Positions 10,867-22,984 of a stretch of 64,000 nt of DNA are shown here, in pieces. A program made the translations under genes and the position numbers. Under the pieces are notes generated by a model. The model worked only from the letters and a program-made list of their open reading frames with translations. It was not told the origin of the DNA and did no database searches. Source of the stretch: Scytalidium lignicola (lineage: Eukaryota; Ascomycota; Leotiomycetes); the NCBI GenBank assembly GCA_002812745.2, contig NCSJ02000020.1, forward strand, positions 62,001 through 126,000, given 5' to 3'. The stretch's first letter is position 1, and every line of letters begins with the position of its first letter.

Positions 10867-13800
10867 CTTTCCCGCCTGTTTACTTTACACTGCTGCAAGG
10901 CGAAAGTGATGGTGCTCATCAGCTATGGTGCGTCTGCTGATGCAAGTCGATAAGATAGCAATGCCGGATTCTAGGCCGCCAGGGTGCTCTACCTCATTCG
11001 CAGCTGCGTTTCTCCATTCACTTCCAGCATATGGGAAGGCGGAGGAGCCGTGGAAGAAGGCAGATAGACGAATAGCCAGAACCAGGTGCGTACGAGCAAA
11101 CTTAGCGACACAAATTGCCGTTGCTGCTCGCCTGTGTAAAAATGCTGATAATATAACAAGATGCAGAATCTACGGGGCAAGGGATCGCGGGGAGAGCTGG
11201 GCTGGGGAAGATTTTTATGAAAGACAACATGTGGAGCCGTTGTTGGGGACGTTGTATTAGAGAGCCACACGAACCACACGCACTACACACACCAAAAATG
11301 CACCAAACGAGCTTCACGAGCTTAGGGCCCCGGGGAATTCACACCCAAGACTCTTTTTTTTCGTCGCGCGACCTGCGCCGACTCAACACCACCATCCAGT
11401 GCGCCCTGCTGCCCTAGCACTCCCCAGCCTGGCGCAGGATGCCCCGTGCAGCGCGCCTCCCCATGGCGAGCATCCTGGGAGTGGCTCATCGGCGGTGCTG
11501 ATTGGGATTTGGAGATGGCTTCATTTGGCGTGAATGACCCCATGCCATGGCAGCCCAGCCCCGCCAAGCATTGAGGGTTTTCTTTCCTTCAGCGGTGGCC
11601 AAAATGTCAGTAATCGCCACGAGTATTTTGTACAACGTGAGCGTGTGTGGTGCGCTGGGTGCGGCAGAAACCATATCAACATGCTGGATTACAGTTGCAG
11701 GACGCAGCAAAGTTTGATTTGCCGGGTGAACCGAACGAAGATCGCTCCAAAGTTCCAGGCGTGTGGAGTGACGGCAAGCTTACACATCAGACGACGGACG
11801 CATTATTGGCATAATTAAATGCTGGTGGATCGATGACAACGGTGGTACAGTTCGGCAGCCAGCAAAGGTGGCTGTGGCCTTCCCGGGCGATGAACGCCGG
11901 GGCGCTCATGCAGGAGTGGCAGGTTCTGTCAGTGGTTAATTGAGAATCTGGGGTTTCGGGCTGACGGCCGACCGGAAAAGATTCAACATGTATTGAAGCG
12001 GCTAGACCATGAACCAGGACTGGTTGGACGAGAGTACGCTACTCTACTGAAAACTGGAGATGGGCTGATGAAGCTACGGAAGGAAATATAAGGAGGTTGT
12101 GGAGAGAGTTCGTGGCAGTCGGAAGCTTGGGTTTGAAGTGGATATCCACACAGTGGCGAGTCGAGTACACAGTAAGATTCACTATACGTTACTGTCCCGT
12201 AATTACTTCGACTTAAATGGTGTCCGTTGCGGATACGTTCAACAGCCTTCTCTATGGCATGTTATTCTCTGGCTCATAGACTAGCTTCGGTTTTTAATTC
12301 GACCTCAGATCCAGGCTGCTAGTGACTGAATATCAATCTCTGATATTTCCATTCTCAGGACCATCTCTTGCACCGCTTCGGACCGAGCCCGGGATATTGT
12401 ACAGAATAGTACAATTGATGGAGTGATTCTACCGTCTCTTCCTGGCAACAGCCAACTCTTATCATCGGCACTACCAGAACCTGATACAACAGTAGTACAG
12501 AAGGACCATTAGTGACGACACCAGCTTCGTGGCTTCTCTGGTAGCGAGGTCGAAATATATTCAGCCCAGAAAAAGGTACTTGATATGTACTGTATGACGA
12601 AGGTATACACAGGACAGATCTTTCTGTTCTGGCTGGTGCCGACTAGCCTCAATCGTGAACTGTTTCCGCTCTTGGCTCAACGGACACACACTTGATGCTG
12701 TAGAAACTAAACGATCGCCAAACGGGTCAAACTTACGGAGAACTCGGGGTCAAGAACGGACGACAAAACCTTGAGAAGCTGGAGAAGCTGGAGAAAGATG
12801 CTATCTTGTGACGCTGAAAACGCGGAGATGTGGCTTTACAGAGCTAGAGGCGGGCAATCCATCGTGCCCAGCATGCCCAGAGCCAAATGCCGGCTTTGCC
12901 GTACACCAAAAAGATTCCACATCCGCATTGGCACGATCTCTGGATAACTTGTTTGCTAGCTTGCTCAGGAAGAAATGAGGATGCAGGAATGGAGGTGCTG
13001 GACGATGGAAGGAGATGGGAGATGGAGGTTGGCAGGCTCTTTGTGGGGTACGAACAGACGACGTGCATTGACGGGCGCTGGGGGCGTTCGGGACGCAGGG
13101 GCGAGGCGGCCTGACGCGATACTGGGACTGGACCCAGTAACAAAGCTACCACCTCGACATTTCGGATGATATGCATCGTGTATTATTATTGCCCAAAATA
13201 TCACGGCAATACGACTCTGCGACTCTACTGTACACAGTACCACCGTGCAAAAAATTTCTGCCTTGACGATGGCGTACCCCAGTAAAATCTCTGAGCCTTT
13301 CAAAGTTTGGTACCGACGGTAATGTGACTTGTTCCACTGTCTGGCGGTATGGGGTAGACGAGGCTGTTGACCTGCTTGGCTTCTCCAGACTAAATGCACC
13401 TCTCATATTCGCTGGTACCTGACGTCTGGCTCCTAATCTCCGTGCCAACTCCCCATACCTCAGGGTTTAACAACAGACCAAACCTCATGGGGCATACGAA
13501 TCGCATTAAGAATTCTCCGGTGGCTTGTGATATCCGGGTTAACCTGCATAGGGGGGTCGCAAGTACCGTAGTCTTATGGATAAAGTCTCAATACATGCAC
13601 GGATAGTTTGGTGATGGTAGTCATCACAACTTCAATTNCCCGCGGGAAACAAAGAAACTTGGAAATCGATACTAACTTAGTTAATTTCTACCAGTATTTA
13701 CGTAAGGGACACCATTATTAAACAACTAACATACTCTCCCAAGGTTTCTATCTCACTCCTTCTCCACTCTCTCACCTCTCTTAGCCTCTTCTCACCGCAT

Positions 13801-14785
13801 CTAGTGTTCCTATGCAGTCTTGGTCACAAAGTTTCCTTGTGATTTGTATCTCTCTACAATGACTTAGTATCCAGAATTGAAAAATGCTGGTGCTATCCCA
13901 ACATGGGCCCTCGTCGGCCAGATTACCTAAATGAGAATCGACCAGTGTTTGATAGAGTCACATTATACACACAGCTAAAGAAATAGTGAGCCAATTGCCC
14001 TTTAAAATCGTCATGTAGGCGCTTAACGCCTGGAACTGCGTCTCGAGTTGTGGTGTTTGTTAGTTTAAGAAGAAAATGAAGTTATGGTAAGGTAGCAAGA
14101 GTGCCGTTGATTTCTTACCGAGAGACTTATCTTTGCAAATATTTACTTTCCTAGACTTTTCCTATGATAGTCTTTGATGATTATGATTAAGGTTCTGATT
14201 TCAGTGGTTATGATTGCTTTCTTGCTTGATAAGATATGCCTGGGAACTGTTCTTATTCTCTCTTCATATCCTCATATGGATGTCGTGGTCGATTACATTC
14301 CGGTAGGCTGATTCTTTTTCATTCAAGTTCAGTTAGAGTCAGAAATCCACAGGTTCAATAGTGGCCCAGATCAGCTCACGTCCCTAATAATGGAACACTC
14401 CCTATTTATCAGTCTAAGCTTCTTTTTGAGAATGAATTGTTTTTAGTATAGGTTTCATAAATACGGAGAGAGGTACAATTGAATATGGCAAATTTCTTGT
14501 CAGTCTCTGGAAAATTACGTAATGAACTAGATAAGTAAGAATGATGCTATCTTTTTATCAGGAAAAGTAATTAAAGCAAGATTCAGCAAATGATTATTTC
14601 CATAATTATTACCAAGTCGAAGAACAGTACAAATTTCAGCATTCTGTGAATGTAAGATCTCTCCACTTCCTAACACTCCCTAATGATGCTATGTACACTC
14701 CTAGTGATATACATACCAATCATAGAATATCAAAAAGAAAGGATCTGATGTATTCGTAGAGTATTCCAATATTCTGTCTCGACAA
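10867..14785. other. Long gene-free region, G+C-richer from about 10.9 to 13.6 kb
   Basis: No gene can be supported. From the start of the transcription factor to about 13.6 kb the DNA is clearly richer in G+C than other spacers, and short open frames overlap on both strands with no homology pattern. From 13.7 to 14.8 kb it becomes strongly AT-rich. It may hold a long upstream control region or non-coding RNA for the transcription factor. An 'n' is at 13638. Confidence 0.45.
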
Positions 14786-15627
14786 TTAAATTGTCATCCC
14801 CCCATCAATTACTTTAATAGATCCCGTGATGTACTTAGATGCGTCGCACAGGAGAAAAGCGATAAGTTCTGCTACTTCTTCAGGCTCACCTTCTCTGTTC
14901 AATAATGGTATCTGGGGCCACTTCCGCTCCGAATGAGATCCACCGAGGAATGGTGTATTTATAGGCCCACTAGGTTGAGAAGAAAGGAACAGTATGTTAG
15001 CAGACTCATTCCAGAAATTCGCCTTCTCAAACAGTAGAACGTGAATAACAGAAAAAGAACTTACGGAGCAACGCAATTAACTCTGACTCCTCTTGGGCCC
15101 TGTTCTTTAGCAGCTGCCCTACTAAGTCCTATCACAGCATGCTTCGAGGTGGAATATGCAGCGCCCTTTGGTACGGCATGAATCCCCGTTACACTTGCAG
15201 CATTTACAATGCTGCCTCCATCCTTAATGGCCTTGATTTCAGCCCGCATAGAATTCAGCAGGCCCTTGAGATTAACACTGAGAACAAAGTCCCAGTCCTC
15301 ATCCTCGACATCCTCAACTTGTGCCGTTCCTAACTGTTTGCCCCGGACACCTGCGAGGTTAGCTGCACCATCTAATTTGCAGTATGTGGAGACGGTGCTA
15401 GCGATCCAGTCCTCCACTTGTTTTCGATCTCGAACATCAACAACTGTGGACATAACGGTTCCGCCGGCTCCTTTAATGGCGTTGGCAGTTTCACTTAGTC
15501 CTATCTCTTGAACATCTGCTATCGATACCTTCGCACCTCGAGAAGCTAATAACTTTGCAGTTGCAGCACCAATCCCTGAACCTCCACCAGTGAGAACAAT
15601 AACTTTGTTATTTAGACCTGTAGACAT
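14786..15627 (-). CDS. Short-chain dehydrogenase/reductase, classical
   Basis: NAD(P)-dependent oxidoreductase of the classical 250-residue type (248 aa). Two exons: 15627-15065 and 14969-14786, joined in the conserved NCVAPGPINTP segment. Motifs in order: TGGGSGIG cofactor loop (about residues 14-21), ADVQ acidic end of the second strand suggesting NAD preference, NLAG in place of the usual NNAG, catalytic Ser in NAASVTG, and YSTSK with catalytic Tyr and Lys. The C-terminal ITGSIKVIDGGM is the standard subunit contact. Substrate unknown. The Asn to Leu change in NNAG removes a residue that often supports the proton relay, but this is seen in other active fungal members. Confidence 0.92.
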
Positions 15628-16483
15628 AGTTTTAAATTGTTCTATCTGATGTTTGACAAGATAGGTACGCCAAGGACAAGAGGAGTAGGACGCTCGAGAT
15701 GTTATAACTGAACCTGAGAATCTTATTTTAGTTCAGATGTCTAGTTATCATGCCTTTCTCGTGTCCGAGTTAGAGCAAAATGTAGGTCAAATCCTCTTAG
15801 GAACTGATATAATAAGCCGATAATTTATAATAATATATAAGAATGGTCAAATCTAGATAGCTTAAAAGAATCGCCCCCTTTAGAAAATATCATCAACTTC
15901 CTCAGTATGGAATTTCAGGTTATTATATACAATACATCCTCTCACATACTTTAATTGGTTTATCTCAACCTCCGGGCTTCCGGTTTCTTACCATTGGGGC
16001 TTTGAAAAAAAGCCAAGGGAAGAATGGTAGACTAACACTATATTGGTTTGGCATATTTGCTCTAAACGCTATGAAAATTCGAACTTCCCAGTGTACGGCC
16101 GCTGGTCAGTACTCTGAGCTTGTGAGGCACGCGGGGTATGAGATCGCGGCCGCATGGTGGATGTAGAGGTGATGGCGAAGACGGAGTGGTGGGCGAACAG
16201 GAAGACACCGGATGCTAAATAGCATCCACGATACATATAAAATAGAACACAGTCGCATTTACTAGTGCTGTAATGTCGCATATTAGTTGAAGTGGCGTTA
16301 TCTAAAGAGACAAAGAGATCAAAGAGATGGTCGAAGCTCAAACTCTAAAGCCAAAAGCCAAAGCCACCGCGGAAATGCGGCCGCCTGACTTTCCCAGTCT
16401 GTTGAGACAACAATATGTCTTATCACCTTCCTGTTAAGACACATCATTCATCTACCATCCCCTTACTCAATTCTCTGCTAGTC
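15628..16483. other. Intergenic
   Basis: AT-rich near the SDR, with a G+C-richer patch around 16.09-16.38 kb including two NotI-like gcggccgc sites. No gene supported. Confidence 0.5.
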
Positions 16484-17191
16484 TCAATCTTCCTGCTCTT
16501 CCCCCTCATCAACTTTGTTAGACGCTTTCCCTTCTATGCCTTCATTTCCGCTGCTCTTTAACCGTTTCTTGCTTGGGCTATCATCTTCATTCTCTTCTCT
16601 CTGTCTTCCCTGAGCTCGTTGCCTGTTTTGGAAGATCTTATTGAAGTTACGTCTATCCAGATCTTTTAACCGCGGAACGTACTCGTCCACAAGATTTTGC
16701 CTGAGGCAACTCTTGTCGAATTCGATCCCTTCGTCTCTCAGCTTGGCTTTTATTTTCTCCACAGTCCAATTCTCATATTTTTGCTCTGGACGAAAGACCA
16801 ATCCTCCAAAGGAATACTCCGAAGCGTCTTCGTTACTCTCTGGAGTAGAGATGTTCTCGAGTGGAAGATCAATCCCATTCTCAGGAAAGACATGGATTGC
16901 ATTGATAAACTGGTACCAGACACCCTCGATCTTTTTCGTAGCTTCACCAGTTATATCTGTTGAGATGGGCCTATTCCAGTCTTGTCGCAGTATAGATGCT
17001 TTAAGCCGAATAGAAGTGCTTGGTAGTTTGACGACCGGGTCCCCGTTTTCTTTCTTCTCTTGTCTGATATCCCAACCACGTAGCTTCTTGATGATTTTTG
17101 CCCTGTCTTCCTGATCTTCTACACTCAAATATATATCCTGATCTCGAAGACGCTTCGCTAAGGAATCTGTCTCTAACGTTTCGTAGGACAT
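16484..17191 (-). CDS. Orphan protein with SAP-like helical segments
   Basis: Single-exon frame of 235 residues; I do not recognise a named family. Two segments resemble the helix-extended-helix pattern of SAP DNA/RNA-binding motifs: residues about 6-40 (TDSLAKRLRDQDIYLSVEDQ) and about 142-180 (WTVEKIKAKLRDEGIEFDKS). The C-terminal 45 residues are highly charged and disordered with a KKRLK basic cluster that could be a nuclear signal. A nuclear nucleic-acid or chromatin role is an inference from these features only. The ATG at 17191 is the first in frame. Flanks are long AT-rich spacers. Confidence 0.62.
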   Translation of the reverse strand: MSYETLETDSLAKRLRDQDIYLSVEDQEDRAKIIKKLRGWDIRQEKKENGDPVVKLPSTSIRLKASILRQDWNRPISTDITGEATKKIEGVWYQFINAIHVFPENGIDLPLENISTPESNEDASEYSFGGLVFRPEQKYENWTVEKIKAKLRDEGIEFDKSCLRQNLVDEYVPRLKDLDRRNFNKIFQNRQRAQGRQREENEDDSPSKKRLKSSGNEGIEGKASNKVDEGEEQED

Positions 17192-19380
17192 TGTGGAGAA
17201 ATCCTATGGGGTCAGATTTTCGTCTGGATCTGCCAACTTGTTCGCTATTTGACACAGGCAAGAAACCAATCTGAAAATATGGCTGTCTCAATATGTATCC
17301 TATTAATGGGATTTACTTGACACTGGACCAAGAATTAGTAGAGATTTTTGTTATATTAAGATGGTTAGAAACTGTAAGAGTTTTTTGATGGGGATACTTG
17401 CATTTAACACAAAGGCTAACTTTAAGAGATTCACTGCTGAGAGATCCTAGCACAAAAATAGAACAAATTTCTTTGGGCTCAAAGAAAAATTTCCTGGTAC
17501 GACTGTATTTTCATATCCAGCAGCGTTCTGCAAAATTAACTTGCTCAAAGAAGCATTCAACCCTCAATCTCGCGTGCAGTACATTACTAAAATGTATGTT
17601 TCTGAGGCGAGCGGCGATGGACGGAGTTATGTGGATAATATCACAGAAAAGGTTTCAATATATGATAAGTAATGAACGTTTGTTTGAGCACATCTAGTGC
17701 TTCTGGAATTTAGCTTCGTGTAAAAGTGTAAAGAGGATAAACCAAACTTGGTCCAACAAATAACCACGTTTTCAAATAAAATGAGATGTTGGGCTTCAAA
17801 GCTCTCAGCTGGCTTAAAGCAAGGGGAAATTACTGTAGGAAATAAAATGTTAGACACGTGAAGGAACAGCTATGTCCTCGCTGAAGTTCCGTTATACAGG
17901 CGGTGGTTCTTTGTTGCTGTGATCCTGCAGGAAGAATGGTAACAAAGAAAAATGACACGTCAGATTAGTTACGACCAAGATAATCACCAACAGTAATAAA
18001 TGGAGCGTGACAATTCATAATCACTCAAGATGTTACAAACCGATTTTTAATCCATGTTCTGCCTTCAAACTTGATGATTTTAGAGATGTTAAGGTTAAGC
18101 TGTGCAGAGCCAAGACAAAGCCGCGCTAAATTAAGCGAACCTCCCCCCTATTTCTATGGACCAATGCAAGTGTTTACATACTCGAAGGTTCTATTAAATC
18201 ATAAATATTCGACTGAGCGGTGTTGAAACACATTTTAATGCATCTCACCTACATAGAACTGGCTATGTTCAACTGGTTAAGCAGAATTGTAATTCAATCA
18301 CCAGTTAAATACACACACAAGGCCGGGCTAGCATTCCATATGAGTCTATACTCCTCTATAACGCATCTCTGCAGCACTATATGATATGTTAAATTGGTCA
18401 TAATCTGACCTAAAAATTTCTGCAATACGACTCCTCTGAAGTTACATCATTCCATGAATATTATGATTGTTTCTTACAGGAGCCACAGAAAACTTTATAT
18501 ATATATAAGATGAAATAGGCAAGATAAGCCAGAAGAAACAAAGCCAAAATATGATCTGGTCTGATAAAAACGAATACTTAGCATTGCAGACGGATCATAG
18601 CGCACTGTACAATAAAACAATCTTACGAGGATCGATAATAGCACTTGGAAGCAGATAGCTAAGTAACGCTCACATTTTAGCGTCAATGGGAGTAACTTTA
18701 TCCAGTCAGCATCACAAAACCAAATCGATTGAGTAGAAATTATAAAATTTATATCATGAAGAAGCACCATCCTTAAACCCCCTAGAAAAGAAATTGAGAT
18801 ATAAAAGAAAATTTTTGGGGCCCGGTGTCGGCTCTTTTGTTGAATTGTTTAGATCCTAATATAGGGCCCAATTCTGAGACTAACAAGTTTAAACCAGACC
18901 AAGCTAACCAACTGCGGCGCCTTCTTGTATCCTTGACCTAGAACCTCATATTTAGTCTCATAGTTCGCGGAGAAATCTAGTATAGTATATTTTAGATTTA
19001 ACTGCTTCGAGCGTCCTAGATCTTTTTGTATACGAAATCACCAGAGAATAAAGCACACAGCAACGATGACTAAGTACCAAATTTATCAACGTTCTTGGAG
19101 TTTAACACTACTAACTGTAAATTTGTTGCCTGTTTTATTTAAGAGAAATGCGTTACTGAAAAGGTATCTCTAATATCCATGATCTCTACTTATATTACCT
19201 ACTTGACTAGCGACAAAGTAGAGAATGAAATCACATTTAAAGGATTAACAGATAAATAGACACCAATTATCTTCCTCTAACACATAACTACCAGTGCTCG
19301 ATCTAACACACGTTGCTCCGAGAGCAAGGAAAACGGCTCTCATCACATAAGGAAAGCCCAGTCATGAGCCAAAACGACCA
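17192..19380. other. Gene-free AT-rich region
   Basis: About 2.2 kb with no supportable gene. Contains a short (TA)n run near 18.50 kb and scattered open stretches of less than 100 codons without family features. Confidence 0.5.
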
Positions 19381-19662
19381 TCAAGGGATCAGAACAATAT
19401 TCTTGACCGAGTTCACCAAAGAATCTAAGTCTATGACTCCATTTTCAAGAAAATTTCGGCCTGCAATGTTGATTATTGCCAAGATTGCAGCGAAAAAGCT
19501 TAACTGGGCGAGAGTCATCGATAGGTAAATGTAGTGTCTCATGGCGCTAAAGAGCTTGAAGAGCCAAAGCCCAATTAGGACGATAAGGCCGCCAAGGGCA
19601 AAGGAAATTGTAGCGACAGGAGCGCAGTGACCGAGGCCATGATCCTGGTTGTTCTGATACAT
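19381..19662 (-). CDS. Doubtful small membrane protein
   Basis: From the ATG at 19662 an open frame of 93 codons runs to the TGA at 19383-19381. It has two clear membrane spans (ISFALGGLIVLIGLWLFKLF and MTLAQLSFFAAILAIINIA). In-frame codons continue 5' of the ATG to a possible acceptor (catccag|GTT at about 19680), so this may be the last exon of a longer gene or a remnant. No family recognised. The hydrophobic pattern is the only support. Confidence 0.33.
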   Translation of the reverse strand: MYQNNQDHGLGHCAPVATISFALGGLIVLIGLWLFKLFSAMRHYIYLSMTLAQLSFFAAILAIINIAGRNFLENGVIDLDSLVNSVKNIVLIP

Positions 19663-22600
19663 TGGACCTAGAACCTGGATGTAATGCAAGGATTATATGA
19701 AGTAGAATCAAAGATGATTGAAATAACACAGGGGTTCGGCTAGACCTTTCTTCTATAGCTCGTCTCTACTAGGTAATTAGTCCAAGAGAGAGCGGCTGAG
19801 ATTATATGGTTAAAAATGATCGGATGAACAGTTATCCTTAGCAGAAATGAGGAAATGAGCTAAGGCAGAGTAGGAAAGAAGCAACTATTTAACACCATAA
19901 GAGAACTAAAGATATCCTAAAGGATAAAGCCAAAAAAAAAAGGAAGGAGGGGGGGGTTCCGTAGAAAGTGAGAGTAACTTTAAAGCGAAACAATCCCTTA
20001 TATTGAAAGACATAGTGACGGATAAGAAATGTTCTCAAACCGCAGTCTCAACTGTATGCTGGGGTTGCTGGAATATACATTTATTTTCGACAATCTCATA
20101 GCTTGACAAGGGAGATAAGAAGAGGTCTATTCCTGTCTCTCTCCCGTACCGTCCACTAACATATAATTTTTGGCAATTCTTTTTCGTAAACTGATCTTGG
20201 TAATGTCAAATTGATGCCAGGTTCGAATATCACTAAGTGTCCTGAAAATATTCCGTATACGTATTTGACCTGGTAAACATGAAGCCTCATAAATATATGA
20301 CGAGACAGCCTCCTATCTCTCACTAGATGAAAAAGGAAGGAGAGAAAAAAGATATTTTGACCATGGTGGAGTTCGAGATTTGACAATCTAGGACGAAGGA
20401 CCTCCGCTACACCACTTGAGAAGAGTAACGAAATTAACCTGGACATGAGGATTCTCGCACGGGGCTGGGATGTTTTATCTAGGGATGCAGTCAGACAGAA
20501 ACGCCGTTAGAAGAAAGCCGGGTTTGAGAGTCGATTTCCGTCGGCTGTCTCCCATCTGGATACTCGTTTGGGCATTTTCCACAATCGACTTGGCACGAAT
20601 TATTAGTGCCAAAAGGTGCGCCGTCTGCACTGGGCTTTTCCCTGCATCTAGGTTCTGCAAGCTAATCGAAATAATGTGTTTCAATCCTACACAATCGTGT
20701 AGAGCTCGTTTGCCCGCATCACAAGGAACGAATGAATCCTCAGGCTTTCCGCACCCCGGTGCCATGTTTTGCTGCGTGCCTCGCGAGCCGGCTCGGGGGA
20801 ATGGGGGCCAAAAACCCGCCGTGATTTCTGTATGTACCGTTTGGTTGATTCATTGCATGACAGAGGCCACCCCCAGAGATCTTGACGTCGTTGCTCGCGG
20901 AACACCGCAATACTGAAGAAAAGTTTGGGCATTTCTAGCATAAAAACGTCCTGCACACCAGGAAGTTCCAACCTGATACAGACATCCAGCCCGCCCCATC
21001 ACAGGTGGCCGACCTGAAATGGTGATCTTCGGTGATGACGACCTCCTTTACCGCTTCGAAGACTTTATGGAGACTCTGTTGCCGTCGGATAGTAGGTTGA
21101 TTATTGGCCAGAAGCAAATGCTAACCATTGGTATTCGATTTATTAGTCTTGGGGTGCTGCACGGTCGGAGTTAGGGACGGCATGGAGTACCACCCATAAG
21201 ACTTGGGGGCGGAAGACGTGTGCTGAAATTCGCGATAAGTGGACAAGGGAGAGTTTTGACCAAATGTCATGCCGATGTGGTATTGGACGGTTCGTGTACC
21301 CCCGTATGGCCTACAGATACGGGCACTGTTCAGTAGAGTACGTACGTACAGCACTGTTGATGCGCTCTTGTAGTCTTTACTGCTCTCCTGGACTTGCCTT
21401 TTATCCTAGGAAATTGGCGGAGGGCTTTTTTGGCTTTGGCCCTACCGAGATTGGTGCTAAGACATATATACTCAACACATCTCTGGATGCGGAATCGGCA
21501 TCTGCAGGTATGGCCTGTTTCCAATTAATCGAACCTTTTCTGTCAGACTAGAGTGTTTCGATGTTCTAGTAATAAGCTCGCTAGCACTGTAACGTCTTGA
21601 GAAGGTGTACAATGCGAATGCATGCCGTCGAATACCATATGCTTGAGGGGCAGATCGCCATGTGGAAACCTTTCTGTAGCGTGGTTCATAGCACCAGTAG
21701 GGCTAGCTACGGTTGCAGACCCCGTGCCTTTTTCTCTGGAGCCGTCCGAGGGTCGGACGCGGGACTGGCCCGGGGCTGCTCGGCCCCGACTTTGGTGCTT
21801 ATAGCGTCCGGTTCCCAGGCTCAAATCAGCCAGCATCGCATCTCTGTGCTGCCCCTAGGCACGGCCGGTAGTTCACGAGTAAGCAGTTGAAGTACAGTAC
21901 TGTACCGTATCCGCCAAAATCACTGCTTTCGGGGCTTCCCCGAGCGCCCAACACACCACACCCTCAGGGCCTAGACCTCCAGCCCTCATGCTTCTAAGAT
22001 CTTCACTCTCTAACTGTATCTCTAGATCTGGAGTTGTTTCCGAACATTAGATGGATATCTGCGGTTTGACCTTCCTGATCTAGGAACCTTCGACAGCTGC
22101 CATTGCATCGGATGCCTTGGGGATGCTTTGGTGAAAAGCGTGCTCTGAGTACGGTACCCTTGGACTAACGCTTAGAGGCACGGGTAAAGACAAGAGCAGT
22201 CCAAGCATTAATTAAGAGTTCCGAAACCTGTGATGGATGGCTTAAGAAGAAGACATGTTACATCACATGGACAGGATGCAACTTCTTGCAGTCCTTCAGT
22301 GCGGTATTGGATGGGCACTGTTGCTCTCTCCACGCTGTCCATATCCAGTGCTGGCATCTTCTGTCTGTCAGGTGTTATAGACTCTTCCCAGCCGCAAGCA
22401 TTTTAGTGGCATTGCAGATGATCCCCATCAGCGAATTACATTTCCATCCCTCCCATGGGGTTTAGAAAGCTTGCATCCTGGCATGACGCCATCTACGCAG
22501 CAAACCCCTTCCAGACGACGTCTAAACCTTGCTCACAAAAACGTGCAGTTCTAGTGCGTACTGTAGATTTTGTAACAACCATCGGAGCGTTTATGAGAAT

Positions 22601-22984
22601 TTCCATGTTAGAAGTTGATATTTAGACCCCATTTTTGACCATGGCCCTAACTTGATCATCGGATGACCACCAGGACCCCAGCAACACCTCCCTGTGGGCC
22701 TTGATCCACCACCACCACTACCTAGCAGTAGCTTCACGTTCTCCGAGATCACACTTTTCACCTAGAGCCCACACCGTATCCGAACCGATGGAGTGCTTAT
22801 TAAATTAACCTCTCCGAGCCTTATTTCCTTTTATTCTGTCGTCTGAGGCATTAGCATATCTGGATCCTTTTCGGTTATAACCAACGGAAATTGATATTAT
22901 TTCTGTAAGCCGTGGTACATCGTGTCCAAATGTGACCAGCCCCCCTGGTAGAGAGCATAGTGAGAGCCGTTCTTTACAACGAGC
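19663..22984. other. Long gene-free region with a G+C-richer block (about 20.47-22.56 kb)
   Basis: No supported gene over 3.3 kb. A run of nine G at about 19.95 kb sits in an A-rich setting. The block from about 20.47 kb is G+C-richer and full of short overlapping open frames on both strands, like the block at 10.9-13.6 kb. It lies upstream of the F-box gene. Confidence 0.45.

Noticed and set aside
20220..20235. GGTTCGAAT, like a tRNA B box
   Set aside because: No A box at the right distance and no acceptor-stem pairing.
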